NCBI GenBank assembly: GCA_021806345.1 | Contig: JAJZXP010000254.1 | Span: forward strand, 1 to 27,715 | Length of the DNA stretch: 27,715 nucleotides | Direction of reading: 5' to 3' | From: Thermoplasmata archaeon | Lineage (GTDB): Archaea; Thermoplasmatota; Thermoplasmata; Thermoplasmatales; Thermoplasmataceae | In this document: positions 15,314 through 23,382 of the stretch, one piece after another | How the letters are laid out: each line of letters starts with the position of its first letter | How positions within the stretch are numbered: position 1 is the first letter of the stretch | Made by a program: the position numbers and the translations under genes | Notes under the pieces: model-generated | The model's input: only the letters and a program-made list of their open reading frames with translations | The model's database searches: none | Told to the model about the DNA's origin: nothing

Positions 15314-15805
15314 ATGTATAGAGGTTCGCTATCAATAGTCGTATACGAAAACTTTTCAGATGATGCAATGAATGCGATCATACAGAGGCTTGAGGATGTA
15401 GGCAAATTAAATCTGCTCATAACAGATGGTATAATGCTATCTACGGGGTTTCTGTCACGCTTAAGGGATGGAAATGTATCCATTCAACGGCTTCTAACAT
15501 CACATCAGTTCATAAGGATAATGGGAGAACAGGACATGGAATTCTGTGTTGCAGTTCTGAACAGCAGTGTAATTTCAGATTGGGATTCAGGTGCAGTGAA
15601 TTTCATGCTTGATGCGATGGCCATATGGCCAATATCCAGGGGTCTTACCGCAATGGTCCAGTTTATTGGAGTGCCACCACTTAAAGTTAGAACGAACCAT
15701 ATTATGAAAAGGGCATATTATCAAGATGGTGTAAAGGAGGTAAAAAAATGGGGAGAAACACGTCAACCTCAAGGCAAGTTATGGAATCTTTTGCACAAGC
15801 AATAG
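15314..15805 (+). CDS. Possible inactivated RecA/RadA-fold protein, first gene of the PolB2 operon
   Basis: A 163-residue soluble protein. I choose ATG 15314 over the TTG at 15305 because of the TATA spacing. No Walker A P-loop is visible. The order 'LNLLITDGIMLSTGFLSRL', then 'SIQRLLTSHQFIRIMGE', 'FCVAVLNSS', and a long helix leading to 'LTAMVQFIGVPPLKVRTNHI' resembles the core of RadA/KaiC-like proteins ('vl.iDg...f....l', 'l..i...R..t..ql', 'vvvv', 'l..la....v.vv.tn'). I therefore suggest a RecA-like fold that has lost, or never had, ATP binding. This is a weak, eye-level comparison. The gene overlaps the next by 58 bp and is transcribed with a divergent DNA polymerase, a context like bacterial imuA. 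A role as a partner of that polymerase is inference. Confidence 0.7.
   Translation: MYRGSLSIVVYENFSDDAMNAIIQRLEDVGKLNLLITDGIMLSTGFLSRLRDGNVSIQRLLTSHQFIRIMGEQDMEFCVAVLNSSVISDWDSGAVNFMLDAMAIWPISRGLTAMVQFIGVPPLKVRTNHIMKRAYYQDGVKEVKKWGETRQPQGKLWNLLHKQ
15734..15740 (+). promoter_or_regulatory. Strong Shine-Dalgarno that fixes the start of the 76-residue gene
   Basis: AAGGAGG lies seven bases before the ATG at 15748, inside the coding sequence of the upstream gene. It supports the small overlapping frame as a real gene. Confidence 0.7.
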
Positions 15806-15978
15806 GCAAATTTGCGAATTCCATGCCCCAGGAAGACATGAAAATATTTCAGGAAATGCTTATTTCTGGAAGAATACATGCATCGCAATTCGATCTATCA
15901 ACAATTTCCACAGAATCTGCGTTCATTTTATCAATACTGATAGAAATATTGAAAAAATTCAGTGAAGACTCCCGATGA
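15748..15978 (+). CDS. Small helical protein of the PolB2 operon
   Basis: A 76-residue protein of unknown function. It has a basic, Ser/Thr-rich N-terminus, then amphipathic helices ('VMESFAQAIGKFANSM', 'DMKIFQEMLISG', 'AFILSILIEILKKFSED'). No cysteines, transmembrane segment or known motif are seen. The gene overlaps the preceding gene by 58 bp in another frame, has an excellent Shine-Dalgarno, and ends in an ATGA overlap with the polymerase start (15975-15978). Such coupling suggests stoichiometric production with the polymerase. A small adaptor or DNA-polymerase accessory protein is plausible but unproven. Confidence 0.75.
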   Translation: MGRNTSTSRQVMESFAQAIGKFANSMPQEDMKIFQEMLISGRIHASQFDLSTISTESAFILSILIEILKKFSEDSR

Positions 15979-17999
15979 AGGAAGAAACTATAATTAATGT
16001 GAGTCATAGGCCGGATCCTGTAATATGGATTTACGACGGAAAAAGGGTAGAATACAAAAAATTGAAGACAAAAAACTGGATATTCGTAACTGGAGACAGG
16101 TTTGACCTGGAGTTTCTTGAATCGCAGCTTGACATTGCTAGGAACATTTCATATGAACATGCACACGAGAAAGATATCCATGGAGAAAATTATGGTCTCA
16201 AGGTATATGTTTCATTTTCTGCTGAAAGGAGAATAATAGAGATAATACACTCAATTGGAGGTGGGAGAAAATACAGAATATTCAACGGTCTAATGGATCC
16301 AGATTTGAAGATAATGGCAACATCCCATCTGAGATTATTTAACTCTGGATCTGCTCTTGATTATTCATCACCCATTCCATCCATGGAGTGCAGCATATCA
16401 TACATCAACGGTAATTTTGACCATGCATCCATAAACGGCACTTCATTTCAAAGCGAATCGAAGGCTATTGACGCTTTCCTTGAAAATTTCCCGCATTGTC
16501 CCTTTATAATATACAACAACGCAAATCAGATGGCCCATTTTTTACTGAGAATGGGAGTTCAGGCTGATACATACATAAAATTCAGGTTGGGAAAGGAGAG
16601 ATCATTCATGTCATACGGCAGGGTAAACCACTCTGATTCCACAATACATATAAGGGGAAAGGTAGCAATTAATTCCAGATCTTTCATGTATTCTGAAGGC
16701 GGGATTTCTGGACTAATGGAGATCAGCATGCTCACAGGCCTACCACTGGAGACGGTCTGTCGTGTAACGCCTGGAACGGCAGTTTCATCAATGGAAAACT
16801 ATGATGCTCTGGATTCTAATATTCTGGTTTTAACAGATAAGGACGATCATGAAATGGAAAAACCTGTTGAGGTCTTCATGGATACTGATAAAGGCGGGTA
16901 TGTAATGCAACCATATCCCGGTCTATACAGGAACATATACGAACTGGATTTTTCATCTATGTATCCATCCATAATGCATCATTTTAACATGTCTCCAGAA
17001 ACCATTGGTACACATGGTTTCCAGAAGTTACCGGGTGACAATCCATATTTTACCATGGCACTTGAGGGGTTTATACCATCATCACTGGACAAGCTATTGA
17101 AGAGACGACTGATATACAAATATAACAAGAAATTCAGGGAAGATTTTCGTCAGAGGGATAAGGTCCTAAAATGGCTTCTGCTGACATCATTTGGATATAC
17201 GGGATTCAAGAACGCCAGATTCGGGAAGATAGAAATGCACGAGGCTATAACCTCAGTGGGAAGATGGGCTCTCCAAAGCGCTATGAGGATAAGCGAGCGA
17301 CATGGTTTCAAAATAATTCATGGTATAGTCGATTCCCTATTCCTTTCGGGTTCAGGGAATATGAATGCAGTATTGAGGGAAATCAGAAAGGAAACATCCA
17401 TAAACATTGTCATGGATGGATATTATAAGTGGATGGTATTCCTGCCGGCCAGGTCAGGGCTGGGAGCACTAAATAGATATTTTGGGCTCAAGTATGGTGG
17501 AGAGTATAAGGTGAGAGGTATAGGATTAAGGCGCTCAGACTCACCACAGATAATTCTAAAAATGCAGGAAGAAATTCTTGATCTCCTGTCGAATCTAAAT
17601 TTTGATGAGAATGAGGATCATATCTGGAAAGAGTATTGCAGTATCAGGGATAGATATGTCAATCATTCAGGTTCTTTTCCTGCGCAAATGTACGGGTTAA
17701 AAATAAGACCTTCAAAATATGCTCAGGATTATGGTGTAAGGAATTTGCAGAAAGCCGCAATACTGAAGTTGCAGGAACAGGGAAGGGATGTAATGCCTGG
17801 TGAATCCGTGAAAGTTGTGGTTAACAGTTTCAGTGGCAAGATACTCAATGACCCGGAATTGCCTCCGGACAGAAAATTCTACAGAACGTTAATAGAAAGA
17901 AACCTTGAACCATTTGATTTCATGTTCAAGCAGATCATTGAGGAAAAAAATCATGATCTAATATGGTGGTCTAAAAAACTTCAGTCAAGTATTTCGTAG
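15975..17999 (+). CDS. polB2: Divergent B-family DNA polymerase (archaeal PolB2/Dpo2-like), exonuclease-inactive
   Basis: A 674-residue polymerase-family protein. Motif A 'ELDFSSMYPSIMH' (Asp325) is intact. Motif B region 'VLKWLLLTSFGYTGFKNARF' keeps Lys399 but lacks the Asn and Tyr of canonical K-x3-N-S-x-Y-G. Motif C reads 'HGIVDSLFL' in place of YGDTDS: the second Asp (Asp453) is kept and the first is replaced by Ile. In the exonuclease region I find no DxE, no Asp in the ExoII-like 'IIYNNANQMAHFL' and no convincing ExoIII, so proofreading is probably lost. Length is short for PolB (about 750-850). These traits fit the archaeal PolB2 family, once described as inactivated; a Sulfolobus member, Dpo2, was reported active in error-prone damage tolerance. 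It is the third gene of a coupled operon and converges with orc1/cdc6 (19-bp overlap). Confidence 0.88.
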   Translation: MKEETIINVSHRPDPVIWIYDGKRVEYKKLKTKNWIFVTGDRFDLEFLESQLDIARNISYEHAHEKDIHGENYGLKVYVSFSAERRIIEIIHSIGGGRKYRIFNGLMDPDLKIMATSHLRLFNSGSALDYSSPIPSMECSISYINGNFDHASINGTSFQSESKAIDAFLENFPHCPFIIYNNANQMAHFLLRMGVQADTYIKFRLGKERSFMSYGRVNHSDSTIHIRGKVAINSRSFMYSEGGISGLMEISMLTGLPLETVCRVTPGTAVSSMENYDALDSNILVLTDKDDHEMEKPVEVFMDTDKGGYVMQPYPGLYRNIYELDFSSMYPSIMHHFNMSPETIGTHGFQKLPGDNPYFTMALEGFIPSSLDKLLKRRLIYKYNKKFREDFRQRDKVLKWLLLTSFGYTGFKNARFGKIEMHEAITSVGRWALQSAMRISERHGFKIIHGIVDSLFLSGSGNMNAVLREIRKETSINIVMDGYYKWMVFLPARSGLGALNRYFGLKYGGEYKVRGIGLRRSDSPQIILKMQEEILDLLSNLNFDENEDHIWKEYCSIRDRYVNHSGSFPAQMYGLKIRPSKYAQDYGVRNLQKAAILKLQEQGRDVMPGESVKVVVNSFSGKILNDPELPPDRKFYRTLIERNLEPFDFMFKQIIEEKNHDLIWWSKKLQSSIS

Positions 18000-19081
18000 A
18001 TTTTTTGCATCAGTGTGGATACAGGAGTATCGTTAATCCCAAGGAATTTTTTCACCCCAGATCCCTTTCCCTGTCCCTTTTTAGTTGAAGTTATTATGTC
18101 AAGTGTTTCAAGATGCTTAACAGAGCGGTAAATAAAGGACTGATCGGGGGGAAATAAATTGTAGTTCTCAAAATTAATTTTTGACTGCTCCTCAAGATCA
18201 TCCACCGGAACACTACTGATCTTATCCAGCAGCTGGCAGAGTGAAAGAAGAACAATGAGCTCCCTCCTATCCAATTCCATCAGTTTACTCTCCGTGATAT
18301 ATGGATTTATCAGGGAGGCTGCGGATCTAATATTTTCTGGAAGTATGCTTGGAGATTGCGCGTATTCGGCCATAAAAGCCGACTTCTGGAGAATCTCAAT
18401 GGCCATCCTCGCGCTTCCAGAATTTGAACTGATCTCTGATATATTCCATAAGAGGGAATCAGATATTGTCCCAGGAAACAGGGACATTGAAACTCTATCC
18501 TCCAGTATTCCATGGAGTTCTTCCACTGAATACTTGGGAAATCTGATTTCATTGAACAAACCAAGTCTTCTGATCTCACCTGAAGACATATGAAGAGCAG
18601 GGTTGTCAACGGAGACGAGTATTATACCCATATGTATACCATAAAGTTCTGAAGATCTCGTAAGCTGATATAATCCTTCGGGGTCGGTCCTCACAAGATT
18701 CAGGCACTCATCCACAATAAGCAAAATTGGCTTTTCAAATGTTCTCGAGATGTTCTTGAATATAAGTTCATAAGAACTCTTGTCCACACTGCCGGCAACC
18801 CCACTTTGCATAACCCTTCCAGCAATTGTTCTGAAAGAGCTGATTCCAATGGCATTCTGGTAAGATACATGGAAATCCGAAAGTGTGGATTTAATATATT
18901 TCAGGGTAACAGTTTTACCAGTTCCAGACTGTCCAAAAACAAAAAAGGTACTGGATATTCTTTCCCTGGCAGGAAATACAACACTTTCCATCAGGGAATT
19001 AATCTGGCTTTCCCTGCTGAACAGACGTGATGGAACAAAGGAAGATTCCAGTGGTTCTGGAATTTTTACAATCTTTCCCAT
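17981..19081 (-). CDS. Orc1/Cdc6-family AAA+ protein
   Basis: A 366-residue AAA+ ATPase with a C-terminal winged helix. Walker A 'GQSGTGKT' is at 50-57, Walker B 'ILLIVDECLN' has Asp124/Glu125, and a sensor-2-like region 'SGSARMAIEIL' follows. The winged-helix part ends in 'SFIYRSVKHLETLDIITSTKKG'. Family members bind origin recognition boxes and load the MCM helicase; in Sulfolobales one paralogue (Orc1-2) instead acts as the DNA-damage-response regulator. Which type this is cannot be decided from sequence. Its 3' end overlaps polB2 on the opposite strand, and its ATG overlaps the stop of the radical SAM gene (TAATG), so the two are co-translated. I saw no origin-like repeat array next to it. 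Confidence 0.92.
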   Translation of the reverse strand: MGKIVKIPEPLESSFVPSRLFSRESQINSLMESVVFPARERISSTFFVFGQSGTGKTVTLKYIKSTLSDFHVSYQNAIGISSFRTIAGRVMQSGVAGSVDKSSYELIFKNISRTFEKPILLIVDECLNLVRTDPEGLYQLTRSSELYGIHMGIILVSVDNPALHMSSGEIRRLGLFNEIRFPKYSVEELHGILEDRVSMSLFPGTISDSLLWNISEISSNSGSARMAIEILQKSAFMAEYAQSPSILPENIRSAASLINPYITESKLMELDRRELIVLLSLCQLLDKISSVPVDDLEEQSKINFENYNLFPPDQSFIYRSVKHLETLDIITSTKKGQGKGSGVKKFLGINDTPVSTLMQKIYEILD

Positions 19082-20763
19082 TACGCTCTGGCAAGTGCAG
19101 ACAGAGAAGTTATTTCAGTCGCCCTTTCTATACCGTAGTGCTTAACTTTCTCTATATCAACACCCATTTTTGTGGCTCTTTTTTCTATGAACTTCATCAT
19201 AAGATACCCGCCTCCAGAAATAATTGTTCCCGTGCCAAGCCTCGACAGGAAGTTACCTCTGGAATCCCTGTATCCATCCCTTCTCGACATCTTTGCAAGA
19301 TGCCTGTAGGATGCATAGTACACAGCCATCATATCTTTGGTTAACATATTCGTGTTCAGTGATCTTGATTTTATTCTGCCCAGTGGTACGTTAACCAGGG
19401 GTGTTGCAGTAAATTCGAAAGGTCTTCCCCCCTCCGAATAAGAATTGCTCAATCTGTTGATCATTTCTATAGTTTGCCAGTTATCACCCTCAGTTTCCTC
19501 CTGCTGTCCTACCTGGAAAGTGAATGCCGGTCTCCAATAATTCTTTGTTTCCACATATACACCCTGCCACACAATATCCAACCAACTTCCGTCCGGACCT
19601 ATCTTAAGGGGAAGTGTCTTGTTTGGCATGTGTTTCCTGGCAAGGTCGTCGCTTCCAGTCTCAATCCCGGTCTGTATCCCAATCCAATTCCTCGGTCCGG
19701 TTTTCATTATTTTGGATATTTTCTCCATCAGTTCCGGATAACCGGCAGGAATAGAAATTCTTCCGTGGGTAGGGTTTGATGTTTTAATCCCTTTTACTGA
19801 CATGACCCCTTCCAGTAACTCGCTTAGCGCATCTTCGTTTGGTTCGAACATATTCCCGTGTTTATAACCAAAGAACTCATCGGAATGGAGCCAGGCGTTT
19901 GGAACACCGGCAGCTGCATTTATCTCCACCTCCTTCTTAACTATCTCTGTGGGTTCATATCTCAATGGCCTGAGTGTGACTTCGCAAAAATCACATCCAA
20001 CTCCACATCCCCTCATCACTTCCACCATTCCCTTCATTGATGGTCCAACTATTATTGGAATCTCATCCAGTTTTGGATAGGCCGCCTTAGAAAATCCCCT
20101 TGAAAGGAAAAGTTCATCTTTTTTTGTCACCTTTTTAAAATTTTCATCGTAGGAGGAATAGCCTACCTGGAACATTTTTGTATCTATATCCCCATTTGAG
20201 ATCTGCTCAAACAGCATTGGAGCTATATCATCAGCTTCTCCCTGAAAGACATAATCAAAATGATAGTCTTCTATTTCATCCCTTAGTATTGTGAACTCCC
20301 ATACTCCTGGTCCGCCTACTATCAACTTGGCTTTTTTTCCCCTTCTTGCTGCGTTAACTTTCTGCATGAGAATATCCCAGTCCCTCTTCACCCATGCATC
20401 AAGTTGACCGCCAAATAGTGCATAATAGGACATCGTCGTAGGTCCGATACCAAGTGGATCCATAGTAGTAAGTCCTATTATTTCAGTATCGTCCTTTATG
20501 AAATTTTCAAGATAATCTTCATGAGCGATTACGATGTCTTCCCTTCTGTATTTTCTAAGTAAACTGGCCTCAAGTTTTCTCAGGGCATATGGTGCAAAGA
20601 TCACCTCACCGCTGGGTTTAGCTGGAGGAGCTGGACCCTTTAAGAATTTGTAAATTCTCTCCGGAACGGCCTTTCCGGGAGCGCAGGGTAAAAAGTCCAG
20701 TAAAGGGAAGTTTCTGTACTCGTAGCTTAATGTGCTGTCGGAAATTAATACAATTTTAGTCAT
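19081..20763 (-). CDS. Radical SAM protein with N-terminal B12-binding-like domain
   Basis: A 560-residue enzyme. The [4Fe-4S] cluster motif CGVGCDFC (Cys253, Cys257, Cys260, the C-x3-C-x2-C of radical SAM enzymes) opens the TIM-barrel part. Before it, residues about 90-200 ('IIGLTTMDPLGIGP', 'AKLIVGGPGVWEF', 'DYVFQGEADDIAP') follow the Rossmann-like layout of B12-binding domains in class B radical SAM enzymes. The histidine motif DxHxxG that ligates cobalt is not seen. The conserved 'WIGIQTGIETGSDDLARKHM' is typical of the MiaB/BchE-like superfamily. The substrate is unknown; a methyltransferase, methylthiotransferase or ring-forming activity are all possible. It is the first gene of a two-gene unit with orc1/cdc6, an unexpected pairing. 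Upstream a TATA-like box (20797-20806) and GAGGG give a short-leader start. Confidence 0.85.
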   Translation of the reverse strand: MTKIVLISDSTLSYEYRNFPLLDFLPCAPGKAVPERIYKFLKGPAPPAKPSGEVIFAPYALRKLEASLLRKYRREDIVIAHEDYLENFIKDDTEIIGLTTMDPLGIGPTTMSYYALFGGQLDAWVKRDWDILMQKVNAARRGKKAKLIVGGPGVWEFTILRDEIEDYHFDYVFQGEADDIAPMLFEQISNGDIDTKMFQVGYSSYDENFKKVTKKDELFLSRGFSKAAYPKLDEIPIIVGPSMKGMVEVMRGCGVGCDFCEVTLRPLRYEPTEIVKKEVEINAAAGVPNAWLHSDEFFGYKHGNMFEPNEDALSELLEGVMSVKGIKTSNPTHGRISIPAGYPELMEKISKIMKTGPRNWIGIQTGIETGSDDLARKHMPNKTLPLKIGPDGSWLDIVWQGVYVETKNYWRPAFTFQVGQQEETEGDNWQTIEMINRLSNSYSEGGRPFEFTATPLVNVPLGRIKSRSLNTNMLTKDMMAVYYASYRHLAKMSRRDGYRDSRGNFLSRLGTGTIISGGGYLMMKFIEKRATKMGVDIEKVKHYGIERATEITSLSALARA

Positions 20764-20796
20764 ACGATTCCCTCATTCAGTAAAATGCTTATCATT

Positions 20797-20806
20797 CATA
20801 AATATT
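20797..20806 (-). promoter_or_regulatory. TATA-like box of the radical SAM-orc1/cdc6 unit
   Basis: AATATTTATG on the minus strand, centred about 39 nt before the ATG at 20763. It leaves a short leader containing GAGGG before the start codon. Confidence 0.4.
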
Positions 20807-20900
20807 ATGAATTTTCCACCAGCAGTATATATGGTTTTTCCACTTGTGCACACTTCATTTTTCAACCCTATCCTTATGTCAAACATCATCTGGACCCCAT

Positions 20901-21461
20901 TTAGATTTTTCCAATTCCAAATCCTAAAAACTGTTCACCGTTATTCGATCCCATTACCAAAATTCCCACCCTGTATACTGTTTTGATATTGTTTGGACTA
21001 AACGTTTGCATATGTTCAAATGCCAGTGATGTAACATTTAGGAATAGTTTGATTTCAGTGTCATTTTTGAAATTTGAAATCTCCACGTAGTTATAGTTGT
21101 TAGTGGAATTGCAATTGATTCCGTTGTAAATTGTTTTAGTGTGAACAAAGGTTGTAATATTGGTAGTATCATTCACCATGTGAGTTACACCATTGGTTGT
21201 GATCTGTGAGGTACCAACGGTTACATTTCCAATACTGAATATAAAAACTGACGAAGCGTCTGTTTTTACAGTAACATTGAATTGAATTATACCAGGAGAA
21301 CTGATTATTATGAGAGGCTTGTCTGATGTTGCTGTTGCGTTCAGATAACCAGCACTTACATTCAGATGGGTACTGCTATCAAAGATCGTGGTGTATGTCA
21401 TGCCCGCGAACACGATCAGGACGACAGCAGTTATGGCTAGGTTAGCTTTTTTGCCTAACAT
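20901..21461 (-). CDS. Hypothetical membrane-anchored exoprotein
   Basis: A 186-residue protein with a basic start (MLGKK) and one N-terminal hydrophobic segment (LAITAVVLIVFAGMTYTTI), which acts as a signal anchor. The remainder is beta-rich and full of Asn, Ser and Thr with many N-x-S/T sequons ('HLNVSAG', 'FNVTVKT', 'VNDTTNITT'), as in glycosylated archaeal surface proteins. Pseudopilin-like N-terminal anchoring with a beta domain is one possible reading, but there is no clear class III signal-peptidase site. No enzymatic motif is visible and I do not recognise the family. A TATA-like box at 21483-21493 lies about 27 nt upstream of the ATG. It is divergent from an MFS exporter. Confidence 0.75.
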   Translation of the reverse strand: MLGKKANLAITAVVLIVFAGMTYTTIFDSSTHLNVSAGYLNATATSDKPLIIISSPGIIQFNVTVKTDASSVFIFSIGNVTVGTSQITTNGVTHMVNDTTNITTFVHTKTIYNGINCNSTNNYNYVEISNFKNDTEIKLFLNVTSLAFEHMQTFSPNNIKTVYRVGILVMGSNNGEQFLGFGIGKI

Positions 21462-21482
21462 AGAATATCAGATTACATTTTT

Positions 21483-21493
21483 GTATAAAATAG
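21483..21493 (-). promoter_or_regulatory. TATA-like box of the hypothetical exoprotein gene
   Basis: CTATTTTATAC on the minus strand, about 27 nt before the ATG at 21461. It closely resembles the boxes before the MFS gene (21533) and the phosphoribosyltransferase gene (26457). Confidence 0.5.
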
Positions 21494-21532
21494 TTGTTAA
21501 TAGTTTATAACTGAATCAATTACTAATTAACT

Positions 21533-21541
21533 ATTTATATA
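21533..21541 (+). promoter_or_regulatory. TATA-like box of the DHA2 MFS exporter gene
   Basis: ATTTATATA is centred about 31 nt before the ATG at 21568. AATAGTT (21489-21495) and AACTATT (21529-21535) form an inverted pair linking the two divergent boxes. Confidence 0.45.
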
Positions 21542-21567
21542 GTTGCTGAATATCTCACTGATACGTT

Positions 21568-23316
21568 ATGGTACAGTACAAATGGGTAGCACTATCCAAC
21601 ACTACACTGGGAGTATTGATGGCATCCATAAACGGAACTATTGTTCTTATTTCTCTTCCAGCCATTTTCAAGGGAATCAAGATGAATCCATTCGCAGGAT
21701 CTTCATTCCAATATCTCCTATGGATCCTTATGGGTTATATGATGATCACAGCCGTTCTTCTTGTCACGTTCGGCAGGCTGTCGGATATTTTCGGTAGAGT
21801 GAGATTATTTAACCTCGGGTTCTTGATCTTTACAATTGGTTCCATACTTCTGTTTTTAACACCGGGAACAGGAGATACTGCAGGATTGGAACTGATTATC
21901 TTCAGGATGATTCAGGCTGTAGGCGCTTCTTTCCTGTTTGCAAATTCGGCAGCAATAATTACGGATGCTTTTCCTGCTAACGAAAGAGGAAAAGCAATGG
22001 GTCTAAACCAAATAGCAGCACTTGCAGGATCCCTTGTCGGTTTAATACTTGGAGGGATACTTGCTGTGATAGACTGGAGACTGATATTTCTTGTAAGTGT
22101 TCCTGTTGGCGTTATAGGAACACTATGGTCATATCTCAAGTTAAAGGAAACCTCGTCAAGGCACTCAAATCAGAAGCTGGATATACCTGGAAATCTTTCA
22201 TTTGCAGGCGGTTTAACTTTAATTCTTCTGGCTGTGACATACGGCCTAATGCCCTATGGAGGCTCAAACATGGGATGGGGGAATCCATTTGTATTGCTTT
22301 CGTTGAGCATTGGAGTCGTATTGCTTGTAGGGTTTGTATTCATAGAGAAAGTAGTAGAACAGCCGATGTTCAATTTGAAGTTATTCAAAAACAGGGCTTT
22401 TACTACTGGAAGTTTTGCAAGCATGTTGCAGTCAATGGGCATGGGCGGATTGATGTTCATGATAATTATACTACTGCAGGGAATCTGGCTGCCACTTCAC
22501 GGATACAGTTATTCTTCAGTTCCATTTTGGGCAGGCATTTACACAATACCAATGATGCTTGGATTCGTGGTATTCGGTCCAGTAAGCGGTGCACTATCAG
22601 ACAAGATAGGAGCCAGAGTGATATCCACAGTTGGATTATGCATCAGCGCAGTTGCATTTCTTTTACTGGCTTCACTTTCATATAACTTCTCTTATACACC
22701 TTTTGCACTGATGCTCTTCATGATGGGTTCGGGAATGGGAATGTTTGCAGCTCCAAACATAACTGCAGTTATGAATTCCGTTTCTCCCCAGATGAGAGGA
22801 GTTGCATCGGGAATGAGGGCAACCCTCCAAAATACGGGTCAAACGGCAAGCATGGCAATATTCTTCACAATTGTGCTGGTATATCTAACAAAACTTTTAC
22901 CAGGATCATTTGGTCCTGCTCTTTCCAGTGCGGGTGCACCAGTTTTAATCCCAATATTCGATAAAATTCCCCCAACCTCTGCCCTGTTTTCAGCATTCCT
23001 TGGAATCAATCCTGTGGGTACCATACTGGCGGAAGTTGGACCTCTTGCAAGTTTGCTACCTGCAGGGACAAAGGCAACGCTTACCGGTAAAATTTGGTTC
23101 CCAACCACACTTGCTCCTTCTTTCATGACATCACTGAGAATGGCATTTATTGCAGGGTTTGTAATATTCTTGGCGGGGGCACTCCTATCCGCCCTCAGAG
23201 GAAAGAGGGTTATATATGATGAAACAAATAGCATTGTAATGAAAGAACCGGATTCCTCATCTCATGCTGCAGACACAGTTCCAAAATCAGCAAATGTAGA
23301 GGATCTGAAACCATAG
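21568..23316 (+). CDS. MFS exporter, DHA2 (EmrB/QacA) type, 14 transmembrane helices
   Basis: A 582-residue integral membrane protein with the length and hydrophobic profile of 14-TM drug:H+ antiporters. The loop after helix 2 carries motif A, '[14 protein letters not shown]'. The loop-5 region '[20 protein letters not shown]' matches the antiporter motif C, with the conserved 'DWR' that follows it in EmrB/QacA relatives. A second motif-A-like loop, '[15 protein letters not shown]', is near residue 340. A hydrophilic tail of about 40 residues ends the protein. Substrates of this family are diverse lipophilic compounds; none can be inferred here. A frame at 21543 overlaps the start and is not real. 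It is transcribed alone from its own TATA box and converges with mqnD. Confidence 0.9.
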   Translation: MVQYKWVALSNTTLGVLMASINGTIVLISLPAIFKGIKMNPFAGSSFQYLLWILMGYMMITAVLLVTFGRLSDIFGRVRLFNLGFLIFTIGSILLFLTPGTGDTAGLELIIFRMIQAVGASFLFANSAAIITDAFPANERGKAMGLNQIAALAGSLVGLILGGILAVIDWRLIFLVSVPVGVIGTLWSYLKLKETSSRHSNQKLDIPGNLSFAGGLTLILLAVTYGLMPYGGSNMGWGNPFVLLSLSIGVVLLVGFVFIEKVVEQPMFNLKLFKNRAFTTGSFASMLQSMGMGGLMFMIIILLQGIWLPLHGYSYSSVPFWAGIYTIPMMLGFVVFGPVSGALSDKIGARVISTVGLCISAVAFLLLASLSYNFSYTPFALMLFMMGSGMGMFAAPNITAVMNSVSPQMRGVASGMRATLQNTGQTASMAIFFTIVLVYLTKLLPGSFGPALSSAGAPVLIPIFDKIPPTSALFSAFLGINPVGTILAEVGPLASLLPAGTKATLTGKIWFPTTLAPSFMTSLRMAFIAGFVIFLAGALLSALRGKRVIYDETNSIVMKEPDSSSHAADTVPKSANVEDLKP

Positions 23317-23382
23317 ACACATTTCAAAATTTATTTTTCCAGAACTGGAATTCTTGTCTGTCAAATTCAAATTATAGAATTC

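Noticed and set aside
18255..18593. 112-codon plus-strand frame opposite orc1/cdc6
   Set aside because: Antisense shadow of a gene with all expected AAA+ motifs; no independent signals.
20764..20900. Origin of replication next to orc1/cdc6
   Set aside because: The gap upstream of the radical SAM-orc1 unit is only 137 bp and shows no repeated origin-recognition-box-like sequence.
21489..21535. AATAGTT...AACTATT as an operator for the DHA2 exporter
   Set aside because: The arms coincide with two similar TATA boxes facing opposite ways, which explains the symmetry without a regulator.
21543..21797. 84-codon frame overlapping the start of the MFS exporter
   Set aside because: Lies out of frame over clearly hydrophobic MFS coding sequence; codon shadow.
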